Part shown: piece by piece, positions 42,497-52,049 of the stretch | How positions within the stretch are numbered: the stretch's first letter is position 1 | How the letters are laid out: every line of letters begins with the position of its first letter | DNA from: Candidatus Wallbacteria bacterium | GTDB taxonomy: Bacteria > Muiribacteriota > UBA6191 > JACPRK01 | DNA: 64,000 bases | NCBI GenBank assembly: GCA_016213845.1 | Contig: JACQZN010000013.1 | Coordinates: 1 to 64,000, forward strand | Direction: 5' to 3' | Program-made: the position numbers and the translations under genes | Notes under the pieces: model-generated | The model's input: the letters and a program-made list of their open reading frames with translations, nothing else | Told to the model about the DNA's origin: nothing | Database searches by the model: none

Positions 42497-44434
42497 CTAT
42501 CGTCCATCCGCCGCGCTCGGCGCCAGCACCTCGAAGCCGCCCGCCGCGCGAGCCGGCTCGCGACCAAAGCGCACCCCGAGCGTGTAGCGGCCCGGCGCCA
42601 GCGCCGTGTCGCTCCCGATCGGCGGCAGGGTGAAGTCGAACGTCTCTTCCAGGAAAACTCCCGGCGCCACGCGCGCGGCCTTGGCCCGCAGCATCCCCAG
42701 CGCATGGAGCTGCCAGCGGAAGCGCGTCGTCCCGAGCGGGATCGGCTCGGCGGAGCCCTCCCGCGTCACCACCAGCCGGATCAGCGTATCCAGCGCGGAC
42801 GGGTCCAGGAGCCGCCAGCGGTAGACGAGCTTCGCGATCTCGCCGGCGCGCACGCGCGCAGGCCGCATCTGCAGCGACCTCAGCTCCGCCCCAGGGAAGC
42901 TCGCTTGCGGCCCGCGCGGCCAGTCCGCCGGGAGCGTCTCGAAGATGCCGGGAGTCCGGCGGCGTCTGAGCCGGAACGCTGGCCCCACGGCCTCGCGCTC
43001 GAAGCTGGAAGTCAACTCGGGTCCCACGAAGGTAGCATAGAGCGGCAGTCCGTTGCGCAGAACCGCCAGGAGCTCGCCTTCGAGCGCGAAGCGGCCTCGC
43101 GGGTCGCCCAGCTCGACGCCGATCCTCCAGCAGGCCGCCAGCAGCGCCAAACCGTCGTGGCGGACGTCCACGTCGGGCCGCATCCCACGCATCGCCGTGG
43201 CATAGTCGAGCATTGTCGCGGCCTGCCAGCCGGCGATCACGACTGCGCCCGGCTCCAGACGCGAAAGCACGTCTCGCGCGTAGAGGTTGCTGGCCTCGTA
43301 ACCGCTCTTGTCGACCCGTTCGTAGTGAGTGATCACGAGCACTACCGGCAGCGCCAACAGCACCCAGCCTGCCCGCCGCCATGCCCGGGACGTTTCGGCC
43401 GCGGCCACCCCGATCCCGACAGCAAAGAGAGCCATCGCCGGGCAGAACATCGTGAACTTGTCCACCGCCGTGAACGCCAGGTAGAAGCTCATCTGAGCAA
43501 CCGCCCCCAGACCGATGGCCACCGCGGCAGCCCGCCGCCGCTTCAACAGCAGCAGCAGGCCGGCTGTCGCCAGGATCGCCCCTGGTGCCGTGAAGTCCTG
43601 GACCAGGCACTGCCCCAGGTAGCCGATCTCGGAGACCATGAACGCAGGCTCGAAGCGGTAGAGCTCCTTTGGGTAATGCCGCAGCGTCATGTACTCGAGG
43701 AGGTCGGCGGGTCGGGCCAGGTCGATACCCAGCTCCTTGACCCAGAAGCCCGGGTGGCTGGACACGTGGCAAGCAATGGGGAAGTAGAGGTAGAGCACGA
43801 CGGGAGCGCAGAAGAGCGCGCCCATCGCTCGCCACCGCGCAGCGGCAACTCGCCTCATCCGGCGATCGAGGAACAGTCCCAGCCCGAAGGGGCCTGCCAC
43901 CAGAACCGAGGCCGGATGAAGCGCAAAACAGAGCCCCATGCAGAGCGCGAAGACCCGAGGCCGTCTTGCGACCAGGGCCAGCGCGGTCGCCAGCTCCATC
44001 GCCGCCTGCGCCACGTAGACCTCGGCGATGCAGGACATGTACCAGTAGGTGAACGACGCGGCCAGCGACCATGCCGCGACCAGGGCGGCCAGGCGGTTCC
44101 CGGTCAGCCTTCGCACCAGCGCGAAGGCGAGCGCCACGCCCGCGGCGCCGAGCAGGGCGCTGGCGAAGTTGACCCCGGCGGCGGGCTCGCCCGGGAAGCA
44201 GGCGGCCAGCGCACGCGCCACGATCACGTAGAGCGGGTACCCGGGCGCGTGCGGTACGCCCCCGGTGGGCACGATCGTGGCGAGCTCGGCCGAATCGAAC
44301 TCGCCGTAAGCGGTGCGGCAGAACGTGAGACTGTAGAGCGCCAGGGCCGGCAGAGCGGCCAAGAGGAGCCATCCAGCCTCCCGCGGCGCGGGGAGGCGCT
44401 GCGGGCGCTCGCCCGGCTCCTGGCGGAAAGTCAC
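42497..44434 (-). CDS. DUF2723-like GT-C membrane protein
   Basis: 645 residues with about ten hydrophobic helices. The N-terminal signature LTFCRTAYGEFDSAELATIV and VPHAPGYPLYVIVARAL is characteristic of DUF2723 / protein O-mannosyltransferase-like membrane proteins; the acidic EFDSAE in the first loop is the likely metal/donor site. TYWYMSCIAEVYVAQAAMEL follows. The C-terminal third is a soluble domain. The ATG at 44434 overlaps the stop of the HEAT/TPR gene (ATGA). A role in protein or lipid glycosylation at the outer face of the inner membrane is inferred from the family. Confidence 0.88.
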   Translation of the reverse strand: MTFRQEPGERPQRLPAPREAGWLLLAALPALALYSLTFCRTAYGEFDSAELATIVPTGGVPHAPGYPLYVIVARALAACFPGEPAAGVNFASALLGAAGVALAFALVRRLTGNRLAALVAAWSLAASFTYWYMSCIAEVYVAQAAMELATALALVARRPRVFALCMGLCFALHPASVLVAGPFGLGLFLDRRMRRVAAARWRAMGALFCAPVVLYLYFPIACHVSSHPGFWVKELGIDLARPADLLEYMTLRHYPKELYRFEPAFMVSEIGYLGQCLVQDFTAPGAILATAGLLLLLKRRRAAAVAIGLGAVAQMSFYLAFTAVDKFTMFCPAMALFAVGIGVAAAETSRAWRRAGWVLLALPVVLVITHYERVDKSGYEASNLYARDVLSRLEPGAVVIAGWQAATMLDYATAMRGMRPDVDVRHDGLALLAACWRIGVELGDPRGRFALEGELLAVLRNGLPLYATFVGPELTSSFEREAVGPAFRLRRRRTPGIFETLPADWPRGPQASFPGAELRSLQMRPARVRAGEIAKLVYRWRLLDPSALDTLIRLVVTREGSAEPIPLGTTRFRWQLHALGMLRAKAARVAPGVFLEETFDFTLPPIGSDTALAPGRYTLGVRFGREPARAAGGFEVLAPSAADGR

Positions 44435-45045
44435 GGCTTGCCGCCGGCGGGTTTCCTCAGGGTCTTGAGCCGTTCCTCGAGCCAGCCGACGCCGGCCCCC
44501 AGGGACTTGGCGCGATCGCAGTGCTGGATGGCCAGGTCGTACTGCCGGTTGTGGTAGTAAGCGACGCCCAGATTGTTGTGCGCAGCCCCGTCATCGGGTC
44601 GCTCGGCCACATCGCGCTTGGACTTCTCGATCTTCTTCTCCAGCGCCGAGCGGTGCTTCTGCTGGACGCTGCCGATCAGCCGGATCGCCTCCGAAAGGTG
44701 ATCGCGCAGTGGGGTGTTTTCGGTCAGCTCGGCAGCAGCCTTCAGGGCTGGCAGAGCCGAGGAGTCCCGCATCAGCCCCAGGCCGATGGCGCTTCCTGCG
44801 CGAACCAGAGACTCGGCGTCCTCTTTGAGGGCGCGCTCCAGGTGCGGCACCGTGCCCGGGTCGCGGATTCGACCCAGCGCGACGGCCGCGGTATGCCGCG
44901 ACAACGGCCTGGTATCCTCCGCCAGCATCCGCACGAGCGTCGGGACCGCGTCTTTGACGCACAACTGACCGACGATCCACGCGGCGTTCTGCCGAACGTC
45001 CTCGTCTTCGTCCTCCAGCTGGTGGATCAGCACCTCGAAAACCAC
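44431..45045 (-). CDS. Small HEAT-plus-TPR protein
   Basis: 204 residues. Residues about 1-125 hold three or four HEAT units (DEDVRQNAAWIVGQLCVKDA; TAAVALGRIRDPGTVPHLE), and residues about 140-195 a TPR pair (DDGAAHNNLGVAYYHNRQY). No signal peptide; probably a cytoplasmic adaptor. First gene of the operon with the GT-C-like protein (4-base overlap) and nrnA. I do not recognise a specific function. Confidence 0.85.
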   Translation of the reverse strand: MVFEVLIHQLEDEDEDVRQNAAWIVGQLCVKDAVPTLVRMLAEDTRPLSRHTAAVALGRIRDPGTVPHLERALKEDAESLVRAGSAIGLGLMRDSSALPALKAAAELTENTPLRDHLSEAIRLIGSVQQKHRSALEKKIEKSKRDVAERPDDGAAHNNLGVAYYHNRQYDLAIQHCDRAKSLGAGVGWLEERLKTLRKPAGGKP

Positions 45046-45095
45046 ACTTTCACTTTAACATGGCGGGCCTGACCGGCCCGAGCGGTTCGACCTTG

Positions 45096-45125
45096 TTGAA
45101 ATCGCCTGTAACCCTATCGTATAGT
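45096..45125 (+). promoter_or_regulatory. Sigma-70-type promoter of the receiver/ATPase gene
   Basis: TTGAAA (45096-45101), an 18-base spacer and TATAGT (45120-45125), about 47 bases before the ATG at 45173. It lies in the 127-base divergent gap with the HEAT/TPR gene. Confidence 0.65.
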
Positions 45126-45172
45126 CCAACCGCCCGCCCGACGCGGCGTCAGCCAGCCAAGGAACACTCGCC

Positions 45173-46318
45173 ATGCAACAGACCGCAACTCCCCGCGTCC
45201 TGATCGTCGATGACGAAGAGGACCTCTGTCAGTACCTCAAGCTGATGATCAGCAAGAAGGCCAACTACGAGGTGGACATCGCCACCGACGGCGCAGCGGC
45301 TTTCGAGAAGATCAAGGGCGAGCGTTTCAATCTCGTCATCAGCGACATCAACATGCCCAAGATGAACGGCATCGAGCTCTTGAACAACATCAAGAACTAC
45401 GATCCCGACATCGAGGTGATCATGCTGACGGGCAAGAGCTCACTGGAGACCGCCGTGCTCGCGCTGCAGCACAATGCCTTCGACTACATCGAGAAGCCGG
45501 TGGAGTCGCGCAAGCTGCTGGTCGCCATGGGCAATGCCCTCGGCAAGCAGCGGCTGAACCTGGAGCTCAAGTCGGTGCTGGATCGCGTCAGTCGCGAGCG
45601 CAAGGACCTCAAGGCCAAGCTGGAGTCGCAAGCGGCAGACCTGGCCCGCAAGGAGCGCCTCGCCATCACGGGCGCGGTCGCCGCAACCCTGAGCGGCGAG
45701 CTGATGGGCCCGGTCGACGAGCTGGTCCAGAAGCTGGGCGCCATCTCCGGCCAGAAGGCCGATCCGGCGCAAGTCGCGTCCATGGTCGCTGCCGTGCTGC
45801 CTGCCGCTCAGCGCGTGCAGACCATCCTGCGAGACATCGTTAGATTTGCCGAGCATTCGAAGATCGATTCGCGTCCGGTCGGCGTTGCCGGCCTGCTCCA
45901 GAAGCTGATTGACCAGCACTCGGAGCTGCACCCCGAGGTCAAGTTCACCGTGACCGGTCAGGCAGAGGGGCTGTCAGTGGCCGGCGACGAGGAGAAGCTG
46001 ACGAGCGCGTTCGGCTCGATCATCGAGAACTCTTGCGACGCCATGGACAACCACGGCGAGATCGTCATCGACGTTGCGCTCGAAACTTCCGGCGGCGAGC
46101 GCCGGGCTGTACTCCGGTTCCGCGACAGCGGCCCGGGAGTCCCGGAGGAGCACCGAGAGAAGGTCTTTCTCCCCTTCTTCAGCACGAAGGGCAACCAGGG
46201 TTCGGGGCTGGGCTTGACCATCTCGCGGCGGGTCGTCGAGGACCATCGGGGTGAGCTGCGGATCGAATCGTCCGGCGGCAAGGGCGCCTGCTTCGTCGCA
46301 GTCCTGCCCTGCGCGTAA
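45173..46318 (+). CDS. Receiver-HATPase protein lacking the kinase histidine
   Basis: 381 residues. Residues 1-125 are an intact receiver: acidic VDDEED, phosphoacceptor Asp58 (VISDINMPKMNG), T86 and K108 (EKP). A coiled helix (about 128-162) leads to a HisKA-like segment ERLAITGAVAATLSGELMGP, in which the usual AHE is SGE: the phosphoacceptor His is Gly175. The ATPase domain is intact: N-box (IIENSCDAM), G1 (DSGPGVPE), F-box (FLPFFSTK), G2 (GSGLGLTI). So the protein can probably bind ATP but not autophosphorylate at the normal place. Receiver-first, kinase-last order is typical of soluble relay proteins. Its own promoter lies upstream; it appears monocistronic. Confidence 0.92.
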   Translation: MQQTATPRVLIVDDEEDLCQYLKLMISKKANYEVDIATDGAAAFEKIKGERFNLVISDINMPKMNGIELLNNIKNYDPDIEVIMLTGKSSLETAVLALQHNAFDYIEKPVESRKLLVAMGNALGKQRLNLELKSVLDRVSRERKDLKAKLESQAADLARKERLAITGAVAATLSGELMGPVDELVQKLGAISGQKADPAQVASMVAAVLPAAQRVQTILRDIVRFAEHSKIDSRPVGVAGLLQKLIDQHSELHPEVKFTVTGQAEGLSVAGDEEKLTSAFGSIIENSCDAMDNHGEIVIDVALETSGGERRAVLRFRDSGPGVPEEHREKVFLPFFSTKGNQGSGLGLTISRRVVEDHRGELRIESSGGKGACFVAVLPCA

Positions 46319-46402
46319 CCGGAGCTCACGGGAAGCCCCGGCTTCGCTTGCGACGCCGGGTTCGTGTTGCGCTCGCCACAGGAAGCCCCCCGCCCCGAAC
46401 GG

Positions 46403-47926
46403 CTACTCGCCCGGGACGGAGCGCGCAGTGGGCTCCAGCGGAATTTCGGCGCGCTCGGCGTTGCTGGTGACGACCAGCACCAGCGGCTTGCTGCTGGAGA
46501 CCAGCCCGCTCACCGGTCGCCGCATCGTGATGGGCAGTCGAACGGTGGACGGCGCGTGGCGCACTCCCGGGATGGTAGCGACGATGCCCGAAGACGGGGA
46601 CATGAGAGCTGCCGAGCCGCCCTCGAACCGCCAGCGCACGGTGCGCGCGTCGGCCAGTCCGCCGTTGGTGAGCTCCAGAACCATTACGCGCTCGGGGGAC
46701 TCCGAGGCGGCCTTGCCGCCCGGTGGTGGTGGCGAGACGGGTGAGAGCGAGGCCCGGACCCATTCGCCCGCGGCACGTGCGACATAGAGACAAGCGCCGG
46801 TGGCGATCCGATTGAGCACCTCCAGCTCCGGCTGCTCCGGGAAGAACGTGCGCCCGAGCTCCATCTCCATGCTCAGGATGCGCCGCATCCCGTAGAGCCA
46901 GTCGTCGTGGCGGCCGCTGGAGTGGTAGCCCAGCATCTCGCTGACCGTGCCCCAGGGGTAGCCCGTCTGCTCGGAGAGCTCGCGTCCCAGGCTCGCGTAC
47001 GCTGTCCGGTCCTCCGGGCGGCGTTCCGGGTATCCGTACGGGGTGAGGATGTACTGGCCGTAAGCGTGAAAGCTGAGGCTGGCGGCAGGTGCGACGCGGG
47101 TGACGAACGCGCCGAGCGCGGAGGTCTCGGGCTCGCTGAGCGGGGCCTCGCCTCGATAGATGGCGCTGGCGGGGTTGTCGCTTGAGCCCAGCCCACTGGC
47201 CCAGTAGAACGGGAAGTTGCGATTCAAGTCGACGCCGACCCCACCCGATGCGGGAAACCGATGCCGGTTCTTGCGCCACCAGGCGTCCGTCGAGAGGACG
47301 TACTCCCGGCCGTCCGGGTTGAGCAGCGGGACAATCCAGAGCCGGCGGGTGTCGAGCAGATGGCGAATCTGCGGGTCGGTCGCGTGGCCCTTGACGAGTC
47401 GATGGATGAATTCGGTCAAGACTTCGGTCGTGGCGACCTCGCGGGAGTGGACGCCGCCCAGGAAGAGAGCCGCGGGGGCCTGCCGCGAATCCGCCGTCGC
47501 CGAGAAGACGCCGACCGCCCAGAGGTCGTGGCCGCCCAGACCGGCGCCCTTCTCCCAGCTATCGCCGAAGTCTTCCAGCCGCACCAGCCTTGGGTGCTCC
47601 GCGGCAAGCATCCGCAACTCCTGGAGCATCTCGGTCTCGCTGCGGAAATGCCCGCGGTCGGGCGAGGCCGCGACGCGGCGCATCAGCCCCTCCGGGTCCT
47701 TCTGCACGAACTCGAGCCGAAACCCCTGGCGGCCGAGCGTGGCGACCTCCTCCTGGCTGAGCAACGCGTCCGTGAAGCGCCCCTTGAGCGAGAGCACCGT
47801 GCGATAGGTGTCCGCCAGCTTCGCTCCGCTCTCGGGCTTGCCGTCGAGCCAGATCCGGTAGAGATCGGAGGCCGCCAGCGGCGTCGCGATCCCAAGGGCG
47901 ATCGCGAAGGCGAGGATGCGGATCAT
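46403..47926 (-). CDS. Secreted M14 zinc carboxypeptidase (second)
   Basis: 507 residues, signal peptide about 1-19 (ILAFAIALGIATPLAAS). Catalytic domain about 95-390: HxxE zinc motif at His160/Glu163 (GGVHSREVATTE), LLNPDGREYV, VDLNRNFPFYW, the third zinc His in LSFHAYGQY, and the catalytic Glu in SMEMELG. The C-terminal 110 residues are a Pro-rich linker and an Ig-like domain. Related to the enzyme at 34455 but clearly diverged. Transcribed alone; divergent from the HNH gene. The gap between (47927-48154) holds nothing clear. Confidence 0.93.
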   Translation of the reverse strand: MIRILAFAIALGIATPLAASDLYRIWLDGKPESGAKLADTYRTVLSLKGRFTDALLSQEEVATLGRQGFRLEFVQKDPEGLMRRVAASPDRGHFRSETEMLQELRMLAAEHPRLVRLEDFGDSWEKGAGLGGHDLWAVGVFSATADSRQAPAALFLGGVHSREVATTEVLTEFIHRLVKGHATDPQIRHLLDTRRLWIVPLLNPDGREYVLSTDAWWRKNRHRFPASGGVGVDLNRNFPFYWASGLGSSDNPASAIYRGEAPLSEPETSALGAFVTRVAPAASLSFHAYGQYILTPYGYPERRPEDRTAYASLGRELSEQTGYPWGTVSEMLGYHSSGRHDDWLYGMRRILSMEMELGRTFFPEQPELEVLNRIATGACLYVARAAGEWVRASLSPVSPPPPGGKAASESPERVMVLELTNGGLADARTVRWRFEGGSAALMSPSSGIVATIPGVRHAPSTVRLPITMRRPVSGLVSSSKPLVLVVTSNAERAEIPLEPTARSVPGE

Positions 47927-48154
47927 GGCAGTCCTGGATCATAATCCGCCGGCGGTCCCGGCGCCAGCGGCTGCACGCCTCTGGGCGGGCCGGCGTCAGA
48001 TCTGGGGAAAGGCGGCCGCCGGCCGCGGCGGGCGAGAAGACTCGTGTGTTCCAAGTCTCGCGCTGCATTATCATGTGGTAGTGAAGGTAACGCCGAGCCG
48101 GGCCCGATGGGAGGTCGCCCGCCCCGGGCGGCAAGTCCGGATCAGGAGGACCTG

Positions 48155-48700
48155 GTGTACCCCAAGGCGTTGCTACTGAATGCCAGCTACGAGCCGCTGA
48201 GAGCGATCGGCTGGCAGCGGGCGCTCATCCTCGTCTTCCAGGGAAAGGTGGACGTGCTCGACGAGTACGAGCAGCTCATCCACAGCCCCAGGCGGAACTA
48301 CCGGCTGCCATCGGTCATCCGGCTGCAGGCCTTCGTGCGCACCCAGTTCCGCCACGAGGTCCGCTTCTCGCGAGAGAACATCTTCGCCCGCGACCGCTTC
48401 GTCTGCCAGTACGACGGCCACCGCCACCCGCGCGAGCAGCTCACGCTGGACCACGTCATCCCGCGCCACAAGGGTGGCCGCACCGACTGGGACAACATCG
48501 TGACCTGCTGCATCCCTTGCAACCGTCGCAAGGGCTCCAAGCTCCCGTCGCAGATCGGCTTCCGGCTGCTGCGCCGCCCGGCCCGGCCCAGCTGGCAGTT
48601 CAGCCTTCGCCAGCTCCTCGGCGTGCGCGACGTCCCGCCTTCCTGGCGCGCTTACCTCTACCCCCTGGGCGACGCCGGCGCCGCCCCCGAGGACGAGTAG
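48155..48700 (+). CDS. HNH endonuclease
   Basis: 181 residues from a GTG at 48155 with AGGAGG 5 bases upstream. The start VYPKALLLNASYEPLRAIGW is typical of a widespread family of stand-alone HNH proteins. The HNH core lies at about 88-130: CQYDGHRHPREQLTLDHVIP, then RHKGGRTDWDNIVTCCIPCN, with the zinc-binding Cys pairs (one upstream Cys in the usual CxxC has become CQYD). These house-keeping-like HNH proteins are common and not necessarily tied to mobile elements or defence. A long palindrome (48753-48820) follows. Confidence 0.92.
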   Translation: MYPKALLLNASYEPLRAIGWQRALILVFQGKVDVLDEYEQLIHSPRRNYRLPSVIRLQAFVRTQFRHEVRFSRENIFARDRFVCQYDGHRHPREQLTLDHVIPRHKGGRTDWDNIVTCCIPCNRRKGSKLPSQIGFRLLRRPARPSWQFSLRQLLGVRDVPPSWRAYLYPLGDAGAAPEDE

Positions 48701-48752
48701 CGCGACCCGGCCGCCTCGCGCCGCCTCGAGGCGCCGGGCGAAAATCCCGTCG

Positions 48753-48820
48753 AAATCCCGTGGCGTCTACCTGTACCGGGTTTTTCAAGAAACCCGGTAC
48801 AGGTAGACGCCACGGGATTT
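48753..48820. repeat. Perfect 31-bp inverted repeat (palindromic element B)
   Basis: Left arm 48753-48783 and right arm 48790-48820 are exact reverse complements (beginning AAATCCCGTGGCG, centre CGGGTTT), with a 6-base loop TTCAAG. A partial copy of the outer end (AAATCCCGT) is duplicated just to the left (48742-48750). The motif GAGGCGCCGGG flanks both sides. The right arm is followed by TTCTTG, so it could end HNH transcripts. It looks like a REP/MITE-like element. Confidence 0.9.
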
Positions 48821-48904
48821 TCTTGAGGCGCCGGGGCGGGGTGTCGATAGCAGTAGGGAGGGAGTGGCCCCACGCCATTCCGTCCATTGGGCCGCCATTC
48901 ATCG

Positions 48905-51900
48905 ATGCCTGGGCGATACATCGCGATACTCCTGGCCGCGCTCCTGGCGCCGCACGCCGGCGTGCGCGCGGAGCCGATCGTGGTCGGCAAGCTGGAGGCC
49001 AGCAACTACAGCCTGCCCAACGTCGTCGCTCAGGCCCGCTGGGAGATCGACCCGGAGGGCGTCCTGCTGGCCGAGCAGCCGAACCCGGAGCTGGTCCTGC
49101 CCTGGCGGACGGCCGTCCACGCGACGGGCGCGAAAGTCGACATCGAGTACACGGTTCGCCTCTACTCCGACCGTGGGTTTCCCGGTAGCGCCGACGAGGA
49201 CTGGCAGCTGGAGTGGCAGGACAAGCAGTGGATCAAGGCCCGGGGCCGCGACGCCTCGGGGGGCACCGGCCACGACAGCTCGGGCGTGTTCGCCTGCGCC
49301 GTACCGCTCAATTACGCCGCCCCCGTGCGCCGCTACAAGGCGCAGGTCCGCCTCAGGGTCGTGAACCAGCTCGCGAGCGTACTGGTCGTGAAGCCCTCGC
49401 AGCACGAGGAGACCACGTCGGAACGGACCTTCTTCGCCGCGCTACGCCCGCGTTGGAAGGAGAGCCGCCATCAGATCGATTCGCTCATCCGCGCGCTCCT
49501 GCTGGCCACGGGCCGGATACGCGGCGTGGAAGCCTGGCGGGAGTACTCGGCCCAGGTGCGCCGGGCGGCAGACGATCCCCAGGAGGCCCGGAAGTTCGAC
49601 GCCAAGCGTATCGCGGACGTACTCGGGAGGCTCGGGCGCGTGAGCTCTCGCCAGGTGTCCGATCCAGAGCTCCAGGAAGCAGCCCGCTACTTGGTGCAGG
49701 AAGCGCAGCGCCTCTCGGGAACTCTCCCCGACAAGGGCGGCATGCGCTTGAAGACCCCGAAGGGTGGCGGCGACTACCAGGCGGTCGCCCAGGAGCTGTC
49801 GGTCCGCGCCACCGAGCTGGCCTCGGCCGTGGCGCCGCTGGTCTACCTGAAGACCTACGAGGCGGTCTCGAAGGCTTCGCGCCTCGAGGAGCGGCTCGAG
49901 TCGATCCAGGAGGCCACGTCCATCGAGACCAAAGCGCTGCAGTCACTCTGGATGGTCTCGAGTGCGGTCGACCTGGCGAGCGTTCTGGAGCGCTACCAGG
50001 CCTCGCTTGCCTCGGAGCAGAAGGCGATCGCCGCGCTTGGCCGCGCGCTCGAAAGCGAGCTGGGTCGTGACTACAAGGCCCGAGCCTGGAAGAAGATCCA
50101 GTCGAGCCCCATCTTCAAGAGGCGCCTGCCCGCTCGCGCCCCCGGCGACAAGGCCGCGGCAGCCGAATTGACTCGAAGCATCTTTCAAGGACTTTACTAC
50201 TTCCTGAAGGCGGAGCGCTACCGGGTCGCCGTCCTCGCCAGCGCAGCCGCGAGCGGCCTGGCGCCCATCCGCGACATCAACCGGATGCGCCTGCCGGACT
50301 TCGAGAGCGAGGTGCCCGACTACCCGATCGACCTGCAGGTCCGACCGGAGCAGACCGCGCAACTCGTCGAGCGAGGTCAGGTCGCCGAGTATGCCCTCAC
50401 ACTGCGCCACGCCGGGAACCGCCCCCGCGAAGTGCGCGTGCAGTACGCCGCCGTCGCCTTCCCGGGCGGCTGGCACCGCAGGCTGACCGACACCGGTTTC
50501 GCGCTCTCGCCCGGCCAATCCCGCCGGGTCGTCTATGCCGTCGCCACACCCAAGGCCGCCCAGGAACCGGACAACGTCCGCTCCGGCCTGCTCATCTACT
50601 ACGCCGACCAGCCCGCCAACTCGCACCGCCTGGAATTCCTCACGCGGATGACCGTCGGAGGCCGGCGCCTCGACGTCCAGGGACCGGCCTGGGACAAGCC
50701 CGACCGCCTGCACGTCCAGTCGCTCGACCGCCACGACCGCATCTTCCCCGGCCAGGTCGCCACCTATCGCTTCCTGGTAGCCCACGACGGCACCCACCGC
50801 CGCGGCGTGAAGGCCCGCATCGTCAATCCACCGCCTCGCGACTTCGTCGTGAAGCTGAGCCCGCCCAGCGCCGTGATGGTGCCCGGCCAGCAGCAGGAGT
50901 TCCTGCTCAAGGTCTCCGCCCCGCTCACCGCTCGCAACTCCTCTCACGTCAACTGGGAGGTCGTCTTCGCCTACGAGGACGAGCTGACCGACCCGGAACG
51001 CGTCCACCTGCGCACGACCTTCACCGGCTTGACGGTCCTGAGTTCCAAACCCGTGGTGAATGGCGGCAAGGTCGCGACCTACCACCTCCCGGCCGGGCCC
51101 TCCGAGCAGGCCTTGGTGGTCGAGAACCGCGGAAACGAGGCCGACACCTACGACCTCTCGATCGTCGACCCCGCCGAGGGCTGGTTCATCGACTTCCCGA
51201 AGAACCACGTCATGCTCTCGCCCGAGTCTCCGCGCGCACGTCTGGCCTTCCGCGCCTCCCCGCCGCGCGACGCAACCGGCGGCGCGTTCACGCACGTCGG
51301 CATCCGGATGGCCAGCGCCAACCACCCCGAGGTCGTCACCACGGCGACCATCACGCTCGTCAAGTCGGGACGCGGACAGGTGCTGGTCGCTCCGGTCGCA
51401 GGCCGCATCCTGATCGCGCCCGGCCAGACCCGGGACATCGCCTTCTTCGCGCGCAACCGCAGCGAGGACGCCGTCGACCTCGCCTTCCGGCCCGACCCAC
51501 GCAACCCGCTGCCCGAGGCGCTCGACCTGGACGAGGTCCCGCTGGTGCGGCTGGAGCCCGAGGCCGAGCTCGAGATGACCGGCACGGTGACCCTTCCGGA
51601 GGGCCTCGACTACCGGCCCGGCCAGGTCATCCCGATCGGGATCGCCGGCTTCGACAGCTACGGCGGGAAGATCGTCAGTGGCCACGCGGACCTGGTCGTG
51701 GCGCCCCGCTACGGGATCGAGATGCGCCTCTTCCCAAGCGACGTGCGACGCTCTCCGGGCCTGATGGTGGCCCGCCTCTCACTCCGCAACACGGGAACGG
51801 TCGCCGAGGAGTACGTCCTCTTCCTCGCGGGCAAACGCCGCACCTGGGGGCGCCTCTCGCGCAACCGCGTTACGCTCGACCCCGGCCATCATACCCAGAT

Positions 51901-52024
51901 CACCCTTTACGTCCGAGTACCGGCCGACGTGCAGCACGGGCAGGTCGCCCTCCTGGAGATCCAGGCCAAGTCCGTGCACGACTCCTCGGTCCGCGCCTTC
52001 GTGCGCGTGGACGCCGCGCCCTGA
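48905..52024 (+). CDS. Large exported protein with Ig-like (NEW3-type) repeats
   Basis: 1,039 residues from the ATG at 48905, signal peptide about 1-22 (YIAILLAALLAPHAGVRA). Residues about 25-160 look like a beta domain; about 170-440 is mainly helical; from about 470 to the end there are about five Ig-like beta-sandwich units of 100-110 residues, with recurring features such as GQVATYRFLVAHDGTHRRG, MVPGQQQEFLLKVSAP, LVVENRGNEADTYDLSIVDP and GHHTQITLYVRVPADVQHGQ. These resemble NEW3/NPCBM-associated domains of bacterial surface proteins. There is no membrane anchor. First gene of a three-gene operon with a TPR protein and a vWA protein, all exported. Function unknown. Confidence 0.85.
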   Translation: MPGRYIAILLAALLAPHAGVRAEPIVVGKLEASNYSLPNVVAQARWEIDPEGVLLAEQPNPELVLPWRTAVHATGAKVDIEYTVRLYSDRGFPGSADEDWQLEWQDKQWIKARGRDASGGTGHDSSGVFACAVPLNYAAPVRRYKAQVRLRVVNQLASVLVVKPSQHEETTSERTFFAALRPRWKESRHQIDSLIRALLLATGRIRGVEAWREYSAQVRRAADDPQEARKFDAKRIADVLGRLGRVSSRQVSDPELQEAARYLVQEAQRLSGTLPDKGGMRLKTPKGGGDYQAVAQELSVRATELASAVAPLVYLKTYEAVSKASRLEERLESIQEATSIETKALQSLWMVSSAVDLASVLERYQASLASEQKAIAALGRALESELGRDYKARAWKKIQSSPIFKRRLPARAPGDKAAAAELTRSIFQGLYYFLKAERYRVAVLASAAASGLAPIRDINRMRLPDFESEVPDYPIDLQVRPEQTAQLVERGQVAEYALTLRHAGNRPREVRVQYAAVAFPGGWHRRLTDTGFALSPGQSRRVVYAVATPKAAQEPDNVRSGLLIYYADQPANSHRLEFLTRMTVGGRRLDVQGPAWDKPDRLHVQSLDRHDRIFPGQVATYRFLVAHDGTHRRGVKARIVNPPPRDFVVKLSPPSAVMVPGQQQEFLLKVSAPLTARNSSHVNWEVVFAYEDELTDPERVHLRTTFTGLTVLSSKPVVNGGKVATYHLPAGPSEQALVVENRGNEADTYDLSIVDPAEGWFIDFPKNHVMLSPESPRARLAFRASPPRDATGGAFTHVGIRMASANHPEVVTTATITLVKSGRGQVLVAPVAGRILIAPGQTRDIAFFARNRSEDAVDLAFRPDPRNPLPEALDLDEVPLVRLEPEAELEMTGTVTLPEGLDYRPGQVIPIGIAGFDSYGGKIVSGHADLVVAPRYGIEMRLFPSDVRRSPGLMVARLSLRNTGTVAEEYVLFLAGKRRTWGRLSRNRVTLDPGHHTQITLYVRVPADVQHGQVALLEIQAKSVHDSSVRAFVRVDAAP

Positions 52025-52049
52025 CCTCCGCCTGACGGGAGTGACCTCG

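Noticed and set aside
48155..48700. HNH nuclease as part of a defence system, restriction system or intron
   Set aside because: It belongs to a widespread stand-alone family with no methylase, reverse transcriptase or other defence gene nearby.
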